Shown: positions 33,235-44,275 of the stretch, piece by piece
Numbering within the stretch: position 1 is the stretch's first letter
Layout: each line of letters starts with the position of its first letter
NCBI GenBank assembly: GCA_001599755.1
Contig: BCHX01000005.1
Coordinates: 380,800 to 444,799 of the forward strand
Source: Gliomastix tumulicola
Lineage: Eukaryota > Ascomycota > Sordariomycetes > Hypocreales > Bionectriaceae
Length of the DNA: 64,000 nt
Direction: 5' to 3'
The notes under the pieces: model-generated
Told to the model about the DNA's origin: nothing
What the model saw: only the letters and a program-made list of their open reading frames with translations
The model's database searches: none
Translations under genes and position numbers: made by a program

Positions 33235-36200
33235 ATGTGTAGCGGCGGCACAGCTAGAGATGCTGCTGCTGCTGCAGCAGAGTATGTCCAGACTGATATC
33301 ATCAATCATTCAACAGGCACTGTGCTGACAAGTATTACCGCAATAGGAGCCCTGCGACTGACTCCATGGCTCACGTGGCTCTCGGCACTGCAGAGGTGTT
33401 GGGCGAGAACGAAGCCGTGGGCATTCGAAGCCAGGAGCAGGCCGAATCGGACAACATGGAGGTTGAGCAGCCAGCAGCAGCAGTTGAATCCGCCGCCAAT
33501 GCTGTCGCTACGGAGGTGGTCGTCCATCCCGTCAATGACCCGGCGACAATCATGATCAGAGAGATTCGTCACCGTCTCCCTAGCAGCAAGCAACTAGAGG
33601 CCGAAGCAGAGAGCATCTACGCCGGTCTGGTACTGCTCGAGAAGAAATGCATTGAAGTAGACAACTTCACTATGCCCTCGCCAAGCAGCGACCTGCTCGA
33701 CGTCACTAGGTACCTGATGACGATCCCGGAGGCCAGGCTGATACTGCTCCAATCTACCGGCATGAAGCCGGAGGCTACCGTACGCAAGTGGTTCAGCAAA
33801 GTCCAGAAGAAAGCGGCAGCCCAGCATCAGAAGCCATCGACCCTCCAATCGAACGACTCCCTCCTGCCTGCTTACAGCCCCGAGGATTATCTGCATGGAT
33901 TCCAGGTGGCTCTGGAGCTGCGTGCTAGGGGACTTGGATGGCCTGAGTATGAGCAGTTGCTCGCGCTTACGACGGCGGAACTCGGCGAGGAGGGTCGCAA
34001 GAAGGTGATGGATGGGAGATACCTTGTCGACCGAGGATATGAACTGGTCGACCAATTCTTGCCAGAATTCGAATCCGCCAGAACTCTTGCCTTCGTTCAG
34101 AAGCGGGAGTCCGACTACAGGCAGCAGCACCAGCAACAACCCGTGACTGAAGACCCCCCTCCCCTTGCCGAGAGCAGGCCGCTGCATGACCAGCACCTAT
34201 ACAGAAAGGTTGGCAACGAATACTGGGCACTGGTCGAAGGTCAATGGACTATCAGTCACAACTCAGACCAGTGGGCTGCTTTGGTCAAGCTTCACCACGC
34301 ATTGTTGGCAGAGCACCACGACCTCTGCTATGTGTGGCGGCATCCCGAGGCGTCGGCCAAGCTCAAAGAGCTCGCAGACGAACGCAGGCTGCTGGAAAGA
34401 ATGTGGGTTCATGCCATACATGCCTTTCTGGAAACCATGCGCAGACGACTTTTCGAATCCCACGAGTTCATGTACCACTTCATCCTCTTGGCATACCAGA
34501 TGATGTCTTGCCTGGACGAGACTCTCCCGCTTCTTTGCTGGATCGAGTGCAAGGCTGATTTGGCCCGATACGCGTAAGTAGAAGAAGCACACCGCTCGCC
34601 CCCCCCCCCCCCCCCTTGCTCTGTTCACACACGATGGAGTATGTGCTAACAGAGAGACCGACGATACACCTGCCATGTAGATGGGCCATCGAAGACGTTG
34701 ACATGCAAGCAAAGCAACGCTGGAGGGACATTTGCAAGGAAGAGTACACTCGGGTTCTGATCAAGCAGCCGACGACCGGTCGCATGTACCACCATCTGGC
34801 TATTCTGGAGCGGCCTGAGACTCAGGCTTCGCCTGACCAAGTCTTCGACACCGCTGTGTCCCAGCTTTTCTACCTCACCAAGTCCCTCGTCGTCGAGGAT
34901 CCGTTTCTCGCTACGCGGGAGTCCATGCTGATCGTGATCAAACCGATTGTCGACCGGAATGATAACGAGAAGCCGGCGGCCGACGAGAAGCCGACGGTCG
35001 ACGAGAAGCCGGCGGTTGACGAGAAGCTGGCGGTTGACGAGAAGCCGGCGGTCGACGAGAAGCCGGCGGCCGACGAGAAGCCGACGGTCGATGAGAAGCC
35101 GGCGGTCGACGAGAAGCTGGCGGTCGACGAGAAGCCGGCGGNCGACGAGAAGCTGGCGGNCGACGAGAANCCGGCGGACGACGAGAAGCCGGCGGACGAC
35201 GAGAAGCCGGCGGACGACGAGAAGCCGGCGGACGACGAGAAGCCGGCGGTCGACGTCCCCCAGACCGACAAAGACCACTTCCTCGCCGCTGTTACCCACC
35301 TGATTCTCGCCTCTATGGAGCCTGAGACTCTCCGGGCAAATGGTTACGGGGGCAACAGGAAGGACCATCTTCAGGCTGTGTACGCAGCAATGGAGAAGAT
35401 CAAGGCTGGTGATGGACCCGCCAAGACATGCACAATTCGTCCAAGGTATGTGTGTTGGCCCCTTCATGTATTGACCCCTTCATATGTTGGCCCCTTCGTG
35501 TGTTGGCCCCTTCGCGCGTTGGCCCCTTCATGTGTTAGCCCCTTCATGTGTTAGCCCCTTCGTGTGTTAGCCCCTTCGTGTGTTGGCCCCTTCGTGTGTG
35601 GTATCGAATTGGCTGAAGGAAGCTCTCTGGCTGACCACTTTTGCAGCGCCAAACTCGGCCTTCTGCTCTGCCAGTTGTTGCTGGGAATACCCCCTGCCCA
35701 TGGGAGATGGAGCCCCATGATGAAGGCATGGGCCCCTGGCTTTACGAAGACTCTGGACGACGACGCCAATCCTGACGCCAATCCTGACGCCGCCGCCATG
35801 GCGAGCGCGAGGGACATACATGATGCAACGATCGAGCTGATCCATACCATGATTCCTTACGTCCTAGAGGAGGCGGACACGCGTGACTTGGGGGTATGGG
35901 GATTCATCTACGTCCTTCTGGTCTTCATGCGCTCCCTGAAGGCGCGGCCAGCCCTTTCAGCATGGTTTGGCTCGGCGTTCCACGCGGAGGTTCTGGCGCC
36001 TTTCCTCAACATGCTCCTGCGCGAGGGCGAGGCTCGAGGAGACCCCCTTGCCCCTGCCCCTGCCTTGGAGGAGAGCGCGTCCCAGCGGGGGGAATTCGTC
36101 ACAGTTTGCTCGCTGCTTAACGAGGAGAAGAAACTAGGAGGGTACGGTCTCACTACCGAAGACAACATCAGGAAGCACCATGACGGACAGAGAGCGAGAC

Positions 36201-37586
36201 AGAAGAAGAAGAAGACAGAGCGTGCCAAGGGTACGGCCACGGCCACGGTCACGGCCACGGTCACGGCGGGGGAGGCCACGGCGGGGGATGCCACGGCGGA
36301 AGAGGCCATCCCGACCGACACGCCGGGCTGGAAGCGTGTATACGCAAGCCCATTGCCGGAACATGTTCTTCTTTGGGGCCTATTCTTTGCCAGAGAGGCT
36401 GAACCCTATGACGAATCCCCGGAGGAAAGCCTTACCAGTGACGCCGCCGCCGCCGCCGCCGCCACTTCCCCAACTGCCCCCCCTGAGGTCGCCCATGTGG
36501 CCGTGCAGACCACCGCCGAGCAGAAGTTGGGAGAAGCCAAAGAGGCCGAAGAACTGCGGAGGCAGGAAGGCCTGCGGCGTCGTGATGATGATGATCCCCC
36601 CTTCTTCCCAAATGGCTGGCTGACCAAGTCGAGATACGACTTCGACGAGATGCAGGTTCTCAACTATGTCCAGAGCGCCGAGATGTATTACGATCGGTCA
36701 AACCAGATCCTGCGTCTGGCTGCTCAGCTGGAGGGTCACTTCTTCGTCTTCGACACGGACGAGGAGGGACGCCGTTGGATCAGTGTGCCTGGGGCGCCCC
36801 CATCCGCACCCAAGGCCGACTCCTCCTCCAACAACAACAAGCAGATGCCGGAGATCATCGAGCGCGAGGGCGGTGTCAGGGTCGTTTATGTCCATCCCTC
36901 TTCACACGCTGCTGAGATCAAACGGGAGGAAGAGAGGCGCACAATGATGGAAAATGAGATGAAGAAGAACAAGAAGGTCTGTGCAGCGAAGAATAAACAT
37001 TCCCTGAAGCGAGCCCAGAGTCACTGACAACGATTTTGAACAGCGAGCAGCGCAAACCAACAGGCCGATCGAACGCGCCGGCGCCGGCGCCGAAAAGGCA
37101 ACGTCGGGGGTCGCGAACATCGCAGCCAGGGCACCCAGCACCGTCTTCGAAGACGTCGACGGGCAGCCGCCGCTGACTTCAGCCCATGATGCCGAGCCCA
37201 CCGTAGCCGAGGCGGAGACGGCGCTTTTGGTGGTGCAAGGCATCATGCGCGACTTGCAGGAGCATATAAAGGGAAGCGGCGCGGGTCCGGATGCAACTGC
37301 TGGAGAAGAAGTCGCACTCTCCGCCGAGGACGGTCAAGCCAGAACGGCGGTAGACTCGACAACTGACCCAGCCACGGATCCGCAGGCCCCGGTTGGGCTC
37401 AGCAAGGGCGCGCTCGACAAGATGTCTTCGGGGATGGGGAATCCAAGCAAGCAATGGGTCGACGACGACGGCTGGACGCACATCAGCGACGACAGCCACG
37501 GAGACGCTGAGGCTACTCCCACGGTCCAAATGGCCCAGATGGCTAGGGGGCCGATGTTCTTCGGAGGCTGGGCGTGGAGCTCTTAA
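33235..37586 (+). CDS. Est1/SMG-type TPR and DNA/RNA-binding domain protein (1303 aa)
   Basis: Exons 33235..33281, 33347..34573, 34681..35445, 35647..36976 and 37044..37586. All join in phase; four introns, the last with a weak GTCTGT donor. The Est1-type helical region spans about residues 60-520 (RWRDICKEEY, then PTTGRMYHHLAIL at about 455, then VSQLFYLTKSLVVEDPF and ARESMLIV), as in Est1, Ebs1 and SMG5/6/7 relatives, which act in telomerase recruitment or nonsense-mediated decay. Which of the two roles applies here cannot be told from sequence. Residues about 521-616 are 16 copies of a hexapeptide, EKPAVD, inserted in the middle of the protein. After the repeats another helical region continues, then a basic KKKKTERAKG stretch, Ala-rich linkers and an acidic tail ending GWAWSS. 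I saw no PIN nuclease motif. Three unresolved bases lie in the repeat. Confidence 0.8.
34967..35254 (+). repeat. 18-bp coding minisatellite, 16 units (EKPAVD)
   Basis: Sixteen in-frame 18-bp units. Units 1-5 (AAD, TVD, AVD, L-AVD, AVD) are repeated in the same order by units 6-10, a higher-order period of 90 bp; units 12-15 are EKPADD. Unresolved bases at 35142, 35160 and 35170 sit inside it, so the copy number may be collapsed. Confidence 0.9.
35455..35598 (+). repeat. 16-bp minisatellite filling an intron, 9 units
   Basis: Nine units of TTGGCCCCTTCGTGTG with a few substitutions occupy most of the 201-bp intron between exons 3 and 4 of the Est1-type gene. The first unit begins eight bases after the GTATGT donor starts. 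Confidence 0.95.
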
Positions 37587-37962
37587 AGCGCCACAGAAGG
37601 CTGATAAATCGATGGAACAATGGAATATGCACACGATGGGTATCGTTATAGGAAGGGGGGGCAATAGGCAATATGATAAATTCAGATTGGTTCGATAGTC
37701 TCCAGCCCTTTCCTTTGCGCCCCCAGTGAAGAATCTCCTCAATATGAACCTCTCAACTTTTGTCACATCGATCTGTAGACGGCGGCATATCTCGAGCGTA
37801 TTTCGGTACGATGTGTAACCGCCCTGAACTAGCCCCCCCCGGGCCACGATGAATTCATAGTGAGAACGGCGCGGCACGAGCCTATGCCGCTGTTTGTTGA
37901 ATGCTCGCATGATGTTTGGAACCATTGATGAGATGACTCGGATATTCAGCAAACCCTACTTA
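37587..37962. other. intergenic, convergent 3' ends
   Basis: 3' flanks of the Est1-type gene and of CIA30. No feature recognised apart from a C run (37832-37839). Confidence 0.5.
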
Positions 37963-38864
37963 CTACCAATGTACATTCTCCCCCTTCTTCGTCTTCAACG
38001 ACGACCCCCCCCTCCCTGTCCCCTCCGCCGCCGCCGTCCTCCCCTCCGCCGCCTCCTTGGTATCCAGCACCGTGTCCCCCTCCTCGACCTTGTTCGTCGC
38101 CCACACCCTCTCGATGCACAGCTCAAAGGGACCCTCGACCCGGTCCGTCAGCCCGATGCCCACGGTCGTCACCTTCTGGCGCAGCAGCTCCGCCTGCGGC
38201 TCGACGACGAAGCCGTAGCTCGTGCGCACCAGGTCGTTCCAGCCCACGAGCACCGTCTCCCACTGCCCGGGCCGCTTGGCGAAGAGCCTGTGCTGGTGCA
38301 GGTCCGTCGGCTCGACGCCCTCGGCCTGCACGTTGACGAGGTACGACCGGCCGTCCGACTTGATGCGCAGCGCGAGGTACGAGTACGGGTCGATGTCCCA
38401 GACCGAGCGGCCGAAGAGCGTCGGCTGCTGGTCGGGCGTGCGGAAGGCCGCGTAGCCGCTGCGCTTGACGGACGGCTTGTCCTGCGGCAGGGCCGTGGAT
38501 ATGCTCCCGTGGAAACGGGCGTATGCGGTCGGTTCGGAGGACGAAGAAGAAGAAGAAGTCGAGGGAGACGGGTTGGTGATGAAGTCGAGGTGGCTCTTGG
38601 AGGAGCCGCCGATGTGCTCGTCGGACATGAGGATGCAGTCCTCGATGCTGTCCTTGCGGTTGAAGTCGTACAGCGGGCGAGGGCCCGAGGGGCCTTTCAC
38701 GGCCTCGAGCTTGAAGGCTGATTGATTGATTGATGACTTGTTAGCACAGCACACCCCGATTGGATGAGATGGAAACATTGCACACCTATACTTGTGCGAC
38801 GAGCCAGCTCGTCCATACTCCGCCCGAGGAAGCCCCGGGCGAGGCAAGGCTGTGTGATGAACAT
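37963..38864 (-). CDS. cia30: complex I intermediate-associated protein 30 (CIA30 / NDUFAF1 family, 275 aa)
   Basis: Exons 38864..38792 and 38717..37963; the 74-bp intron (donor GTATAG, acceptor ATCAG) joins ARRT|T. The new first exon gives a basic, Ser/Ala/Arg-rich start (MFITQPCLARGFLGRSMDE) like a mitochondrial presequence. The CIA30 domain fills the rest: YDFNRKDSIEDC, a SDEHIGGSS segment, FHGSIST, GYAAFRT, YLALRIKSDGRSYLVNVQ, WETVLVGWNDLVRTSYG and VGIGLTDRVEGPFELCIERV, the usual ligand-binding beta-sandwich pattern. The family is a matrix assembly factor for respiratory complex I and length is normal. The Ser/Pro-rich insert near residue 45-55 is low complexity. Its start faces the Mba1-like gene across a 642-bp shared upstream region. 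Confidence 0.9.
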
Positions 38865-39506
38865 GGCGGTCGTCTTCGTCTGTCGTCGCTAGGTTTGTTG
38901 TATTCGAATGATTCGCGACGGGCGCCGCGAGGCGAATGACGTGTTTGTTTGGGATGGGTCGAGAGCCAATTGGCTCACCGTGTGGAAATTGACATCTGAG
39001 AAGCAGGCCCGATTGAAGAGACAGCCACCCGCAGCGTTGTGCTGTTCTGTCGTAGGTAGAGCTCGCGTGTTCTGTTGCGAAGTTCGTTGCAGCTACGAAA
39101 GCCTAAGGCCTAATAAGCCACCTGAACTCAGAGCTCCGGAAATTCACACGCCCTATAACCGCGTAATCACGCCAATCCCGCCCGATTTGCCCGCACTTAC
39201 ACTATATATCGCGTGCGACGGAGGCGGTCATACCTATTGCCGGACAAACACACACCTGGCGCGCCAATCTTTTGCTGCTCCGAATCGTAACTTTTTTTTT
39301 TCCAGCACGCCTTGAATAACCGACCACAGCGACGCTTCTCAACACACGACACGAAACGACCTCCCGGTGACCCCCAATCCGCCCAATCATGCGCATGCCG
39401 CACCGGTGATCCCCGGTCAATCCATTCACATTCACTCATTCGTTTCTCCTCTTCTCCTTCTTCTCTCTCACGGCGTCTGCCCCGAGACGCAGTCCCGCAG
39501 CCAGCC
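38865..39506. other. divergent promoter shared by two mitochondrial genes
   Basis: No gene inside. Contains a T run (39292-39301) and pyrimidine-rich leader (about 39445-39480) before the Mba1-like ATG. Candidate bidirectional promoter. Confidence 0.5.
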
Positions 39507-39592
39507 ATGTCTCTCTCCTACCGAATCACACCCGGCACCGCCCTCCGGCCGCTCACGAGACCGACGAAGACGCTACCACGATGCTCGGCCGC

Positions 39593-39627
<35 letters not shown>

Positions 39628-40588
39628 TCGGCCGCCGTAACAAGGTGTCGGCCTCGTGGCTCGACCGCGCGACCAAGGACAGCACGTTGCGCGCGCCGAA
39701 GGAGCAGTCGCAGTCGTCGGCGCAGCGAGACTTTTACAGGGACATGATGAAGACGGGCAACATGCCCCTGTTCCCGGGTACGTCTGTCGTCTCTTCTCTC
39801 TCTCACACACACACGCACACACACCCAATTCTCTACTGTATGAGGTCTAGGAGACCTGCAAGGGACATCCACTAACACACATACACATCACAGTCACATT
39901 CGTCGCCCTCCCCGTCTCCGAATGGCCCCGATCCCCCGCCGCCTTCCTCGGCTACCTCTGGGCCGTCCTCAAGTCCAAGGTGACCTCGCTCGGCACCGTC
40001 CTCCAGACGAAGCTCCAGTCCCAGGAGAAGTGGACGTCCCGCCCGGCGTGGAAGGCCCGCCGCGGCCGGATCCCGACGGCCGCCAAGGCCATGTACCGCG
40101 ACGTCCAGCAGGCCTTCGCCGCCGGGGACCGCGCCGCCATAGGCACCCTCTGCACGCCGCACTTCGCGTCCCAGCTGCTGTCCGCGCTCGAGCGGCGGCC
40201 GCGGAGCCAGCGCGTCAGCCTCGAGATGACCTACACGAAGCCGCTCTTCTTCCCGCGGCTCAAGAGCCACCTCATCGGCGCGTTCAACCCGTTCGACAAG
40301 CACACGCTGCGCGAGCAGGCCGTCGTCGCCGTCTCGTCCTTCCAGAAGATGACGAGGGAGGAGGTCGTCCGGGGCGGCGGCGGCGGCGGCGCGACCGTCG
40401 ACCGCACGTCCAAGGTGTTCGACAAGATCGAGTACGTCGTCCTGACGCGCGACGTCTCGGCCAAGTCGTATGAGAGCACGCCGTGGAAGATCTGGGGCAC
40501 CACGACGACGACGACGCTGCAGCAGAGCAAGCAGCAGTACGACGACCTCATCAGGCAGCACAAGAAGCAGCAGGGATGGAAGACATAG
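39507..40588 (+). CDS. Mba1 / mL45-like mitochondrial protein, Tim44-like domain (321 aa)
   Basis: Exons 39507..39777 and 39894..40588; the 116-bp intron (GTACGT...CACAG) joins LFP|VTF. The N-terminus (MSLSYRITPGTALRPLTR) is basic and hydroxylated, as for a mitochondrial presequence. A run of 11 Gln follows at about residues 30-40. Then come YRDMMKTGNMPLFP, a short hydrophobic helix (AAFLGYLWAVLKSK) and a domain that starts with helices (TAAKAMYRDVQQAFAAGDR) and ends with beta strands (YVVLTRDVSAKSYESTPWKIWG), the order expected of Mba1/mL45 and Tim44-like proteins. The family docks mitoribosomes to the inner membrane for insertion of mitochondrially encoded proteins. A Gly run (GGGGGG) near residue 250 is low complexity. 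Confidence 0.85.
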
Positions 40589-41229
40589 GGGGGAGTCCGG
40601 GAGGATTGCTCCGGAGGGGTGTGAGGCTGGCCACTGGGTGCCAGCATCGGCAACTCAGGGGTAGCAAAGAGACTGTACAATACAAAGATGGCTGTGGTCG
40701 ATGTATGTTTGATCACAGGGTGGCGAGCAAAACAGGCAGAGGGTTCGTGCGTGACCTCAGCAGCTGAGAGCATGTTGTATATTGATATAAGCATAATCTT
40801 GTACCATACTAGGGAGCAGGCAAAGACGCGGGATTCCTAATCTGTATCTATGCTGTCTACTTGTATTCACAGCCCCGTCTTGTTGTAGTTGTATAGGTGA
40901 AGCAAACCGCAAGGCTCCTCGCCTTGTTCTACCCTCTCTTTTGATGCATCAGACTTCTCTTGTCTCTCGCCTCTCGTCTACCCCTTTTTTCTTCACGCCT
41001 CAGACTTCTCTGTTGTGTCTCTACTTCCTGGTCCTGATCCCAGCTGACACCAGGGAAGCCTGTCCCGCACTGCCAGACAAACGAAGCAGAAGCAGTTCGA
41101 GAAACACTCGCCGTACCGGTGTAAGCTCTCAACAAATCGGTTCTCAAAGGCCGCCACGCTCTCCCAGTAAGCGGAACTTGTCCACGAGATGCTCGACTCC
41201 GAAGACGCCGCCGCCCCAGAGCTCGACCC
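40589..41229. other. intergenic, convergent 3' ends
   Basis: 3' flanks of the Mba1-like gene and of the transporter gene. No feature recognised. Confidence 0.5.
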
Positions 41230-43553
41230 CTAGAAGAACTTGCCGGGCGCCTTGGCAGTGACCGTCTCGTCCTGCTGCTGCTGGATGTACTCGTCTTCGG
41301 CCGGAGCATGAGTCTCGGGGGGATCCAGCGCGTCGAATCGGCGGCCCTGCTTCTTGGCGAGAACATACTGGAATGCCAGCCTCAGGCCCAAGGCACCGAA
41401 GCCCCAGAGGAAGCTGCCGATAGGAGCAGCGACGAAGGCACCGAAGACGGACCAGTCGCCGGCGTAGAGACCATCCTGGAGGAGCATGAGCTCGGCGCCC
41501 TTCTCAGCGTCGCCGTAGTACACGGTGCCGAAGAGGAAGACGGTGAAGAGACCGCCGAGACCGCCGACGACAACCTCAAAGCCGCGCCACCAGTAGAACC
41601 GATCAGACAGGCCGACGCACAGGACGGGGATGGTGGATGCCGAGAGCAGATCGCTGATGAGGTAGATCTGAAGGATCGAGGGCGCCTTGATGGCAATGAC
41701 GACGATGGGGATGGTGACGAGAACGACAGCCAGGCGGACAAACCAGACATTGAGCCTGTTGCGGAACAGATCATTGGAGGCGGTCGAGATCATGGCCGAC
41801 AGCTGACTATCGAACGCTGCCGTGCTGAGAGTCATGACCATGACGAGAACGATGCCGACAACCCAAGCGGGCAGCGTCTCGAACAGGGAGAAGATGGCAA
41901 CAGAGCCCAACTGAGGCGGGTCGCCGGGCCACACCCCAGACCAGACGGCAATGAGACCAGCGCAGCCCAGGAGTGTCGTAACACAGACGAGGACAAACGC
42001 GGCGATGGACACGCCGATCCAGAGGTCCTTGTCGGAGCGGGACGAGAAGGTACGCAGCCAGAACTGGGCGAGGAAGAAGTCGTTTGTGAAGATGGCCACG
42101 GGCAGAATGTAGAGAAGCTGCCAGCCGAGCAGACTGGGCTTGAGCAGGCCCGACTCCTTGATGAGCTCCGACTTGATGTCGACCTTGACGCCGATGGTGA
42201 TGGTGGCAATGATGATGAGGCCGACCACCATGGTGCCCTGGAACACGTCGGTCATGAAGGAGATCTTGAAGCCGCCGAGAGCTGAGTGGGATGTGTTAGC
42301 TTGGTTTATCTAAACATGGCTAAGACAAGCGGTCGGCTGTCAAGAAGTGATAAAGGCATAACTCACAGGTATAGATAACAGTCACCACAACCTGAACAAT
42401 GATAACCGGCAGACCGTCCAAGTTGGTCAGCAGAGTCACCACCTGGCTGACCGCTGATAGCTCGGCAACCATGTACAGGAAGAGCGTGACGAGCGTCATG
42501 AAGCTCAGGTACAGCATGGCGACGACACCGTAGCGCTGCCTGGTCCACTCGGTGAGTACGAAGCCCTCGGGCGTCTTGCGGCGGATAATGGGACCGATGG
42601 CGCCGAAGAGGAGCATGGGCAGACCGGAGGCGAGGGCGTAGATGAGCAGACCCTGCACGCCGGTGATGGTGGCAAGCTCAGGGTAGGCGAAGAGAATACC
42701 GGATCCGAGCGCTAGCTGCTGAGTTAGTTGCTTCCATCGCAGCGTTGAAAGGGTGGTGGGAAGGGGAAGGGTCAGAGGAATGGTAGCGGCAACACGTTTC
42801 CCACGCAAGCATTAACTTGATCGAGTAATGACGGTGCAATCTCAGCTTCGTCTCCGCGAACGGCGAGCACATCTCCCAAGGGTTAGAATCGTCTCACGAG
42901 GAGATAATGATACTTGATGTTTTTGGGGTGGATGTCGCTTCGCCGCACGCTTGGACTCAGCGCCCGTAGTGAGCCGCATCTCCTCCCCCATTGTGCCATG
43001 GCCTCTCTGCGTTTGGTGTCGAAGGTCGAAGCTATGTTAAGTCTTGGGGGGGAGAGAGAGAGACAAAGAAACAGAGGCCACGGCACGTCGGGGGAGGAAA
43101 CACACGGAAGATTGTAGGTACCAACCTGAAGCACACCAGATCTAACTCTAAACTCATCTCGTCAAGGCGCTCGCTCGCGCTCGGTTGTGGTTGCAGCTAC
43201 CAATGTGGGTGGTGGAACGGGCCAGCCACTCACCAGAGGCAATAAAGTTGAGGGCCAGCGGGAAGGCTAGAAGAGTTAGCAATCTGGAAGACGGGGTGAT
43301 GATGCTGGTGATGGATGATGATGGGCAGAATCTGTGACAAACCAGACTGGGTTCCGTTGGCAGCGAGGAAGTCGGTCTTGAGCTGGTTCCTCATGCGCCA
43401 GGCGACCAGCACTCCCATGACGCTGGTGAGGGTTAGCTGTTAGCTATGTTTTGTTTTCGAGTTTGTAACGAGGAATTGACGAGGATCTTACAGGAAGGCT
43501 CCGAGGGTGAGGTAGATGAGGGCATTGGATGCCGCGAACGATGGTTTGCCCAT
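41230..43553 (-). CDS. sodium:solute symporter (SSS) family transporter, urea-transporter-like (523 aa)
   Basis: Exons 43553..43492, 43422..43343, 43266..43234, 42711..42367 and 42281..41230; all four introns are GT-AG and close in frame. One intron (42712-43233) is unusually long at 522 bp. The protein is nearly all membrane helices, about 12 to 13, starting with an N-terminal helix (ASNALIYLTLGAF). Family segments visible: ALGSGILFAYPELA, a SLGGFKISFMTDVFQG segment like that of the urea/proton symporters, LLGWQLLYILPVAIFTNDFFLAQFWLRTFSSR, and STAAFDSQLSAMISTASNDLF, the usual late helix. A short hydrophilic C-terminus ends AKAPGKFF. It is shorter than typical Dur3 proteins (650-700 residues), so substrate assignment to urea is only possible. 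It would sit in the plasma membrane and import a small solute. Confidence 0.8.
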
Positions 43554-44275
43554 GATGAGCGGCTTTGGCTAAGGATGTTTGGGTGAGGGTGGAAGAGAGA
43601 GAGACAAAGAAAGAAAGAAAGAAAGTGGCGATGGGATCCAGAGAGAATGGATGGACTGTTATCACCTCAACGAAAGCGAGGGAAGGAGGGAGGGAAGGAG
43701 GTGGCGAACGAGCGGACGAGCGAACGAGATGCAGCAGGTGTCCTTGCTAAAAATTTCGCCATTTTTTGCGCTTCACCCACCACCCCTGCCGCCTTCCAAT
43801 TCACAGTTCGCACTGCATGGAAAATATGGAAGTAGCCCGCCCCTGCCCCCCCCTACCTACCCCCACCCCAGTACACCCCGGCCAATGGCGCGACCCATGT
43901 GAGATGGCACAAAGTTCACGAACCCGTCCGTGCTGAGGATCCTGCCGCTGCGATGCAACACGCCAGCATCCGCGCAGGAGACGGTGCTTTGTACATTAAA
44001 ACAGCTCCTCCTCAGCTGAATGCATTTATATGAAACAAGGGCGATCTGCCTCTGATAAGCTGCAACATACAATGCAATCAATCTACTCACACATGCTGTC
44101 ACCCTCGCCTCGATTCATGTGAATTTGCCATCGTGCCAAGCATTCATGCCCTTCCACTATAAGTCCACGACTTCTTCTGCCATGGTGTCAAGGCCAATAC
44201 GCTGGACTCCGGGACATTTTTACTGGCTTGAGGATGATGATGTACTGGGATGTAACTAACTAGGTTTTTGCTATT
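43554..44275. other. promoter of the transporter gene / 3' flank
   Basis: No gene supported. Purine-rich repeats (GAAAGAAAGAAAG at about 43606-43625, GGAAGGAGGGAGGG at about 43680-43700) lie just upstream of the transporter ATG. Confidence 0.5.

Noticed and set aside
34646..35467. 273-aa minus-strand frame with Arg/Leu/Val repeats
   Set aside because: Antisense of the EKPAVD coding minisatellite.
35455..35598. Intronic 16-bp repeat considered as coding continuation of the Est1-type exon
   Set aside because: The frame hits a stop at 35552-35554, while the GTATGT donor and TTTTGCAG acceptor join in phase.
39872..40561. 229-aa minus-strand frame
   Set aside because: Antisense of Mba1-like exon 2.
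41308..42285. 325-aa plus-strand acidic frame
   Set aside because: Antisense of the transporter's last exon; Asp/Glu richness mirrors the hydrophobic codons of membrane helices.
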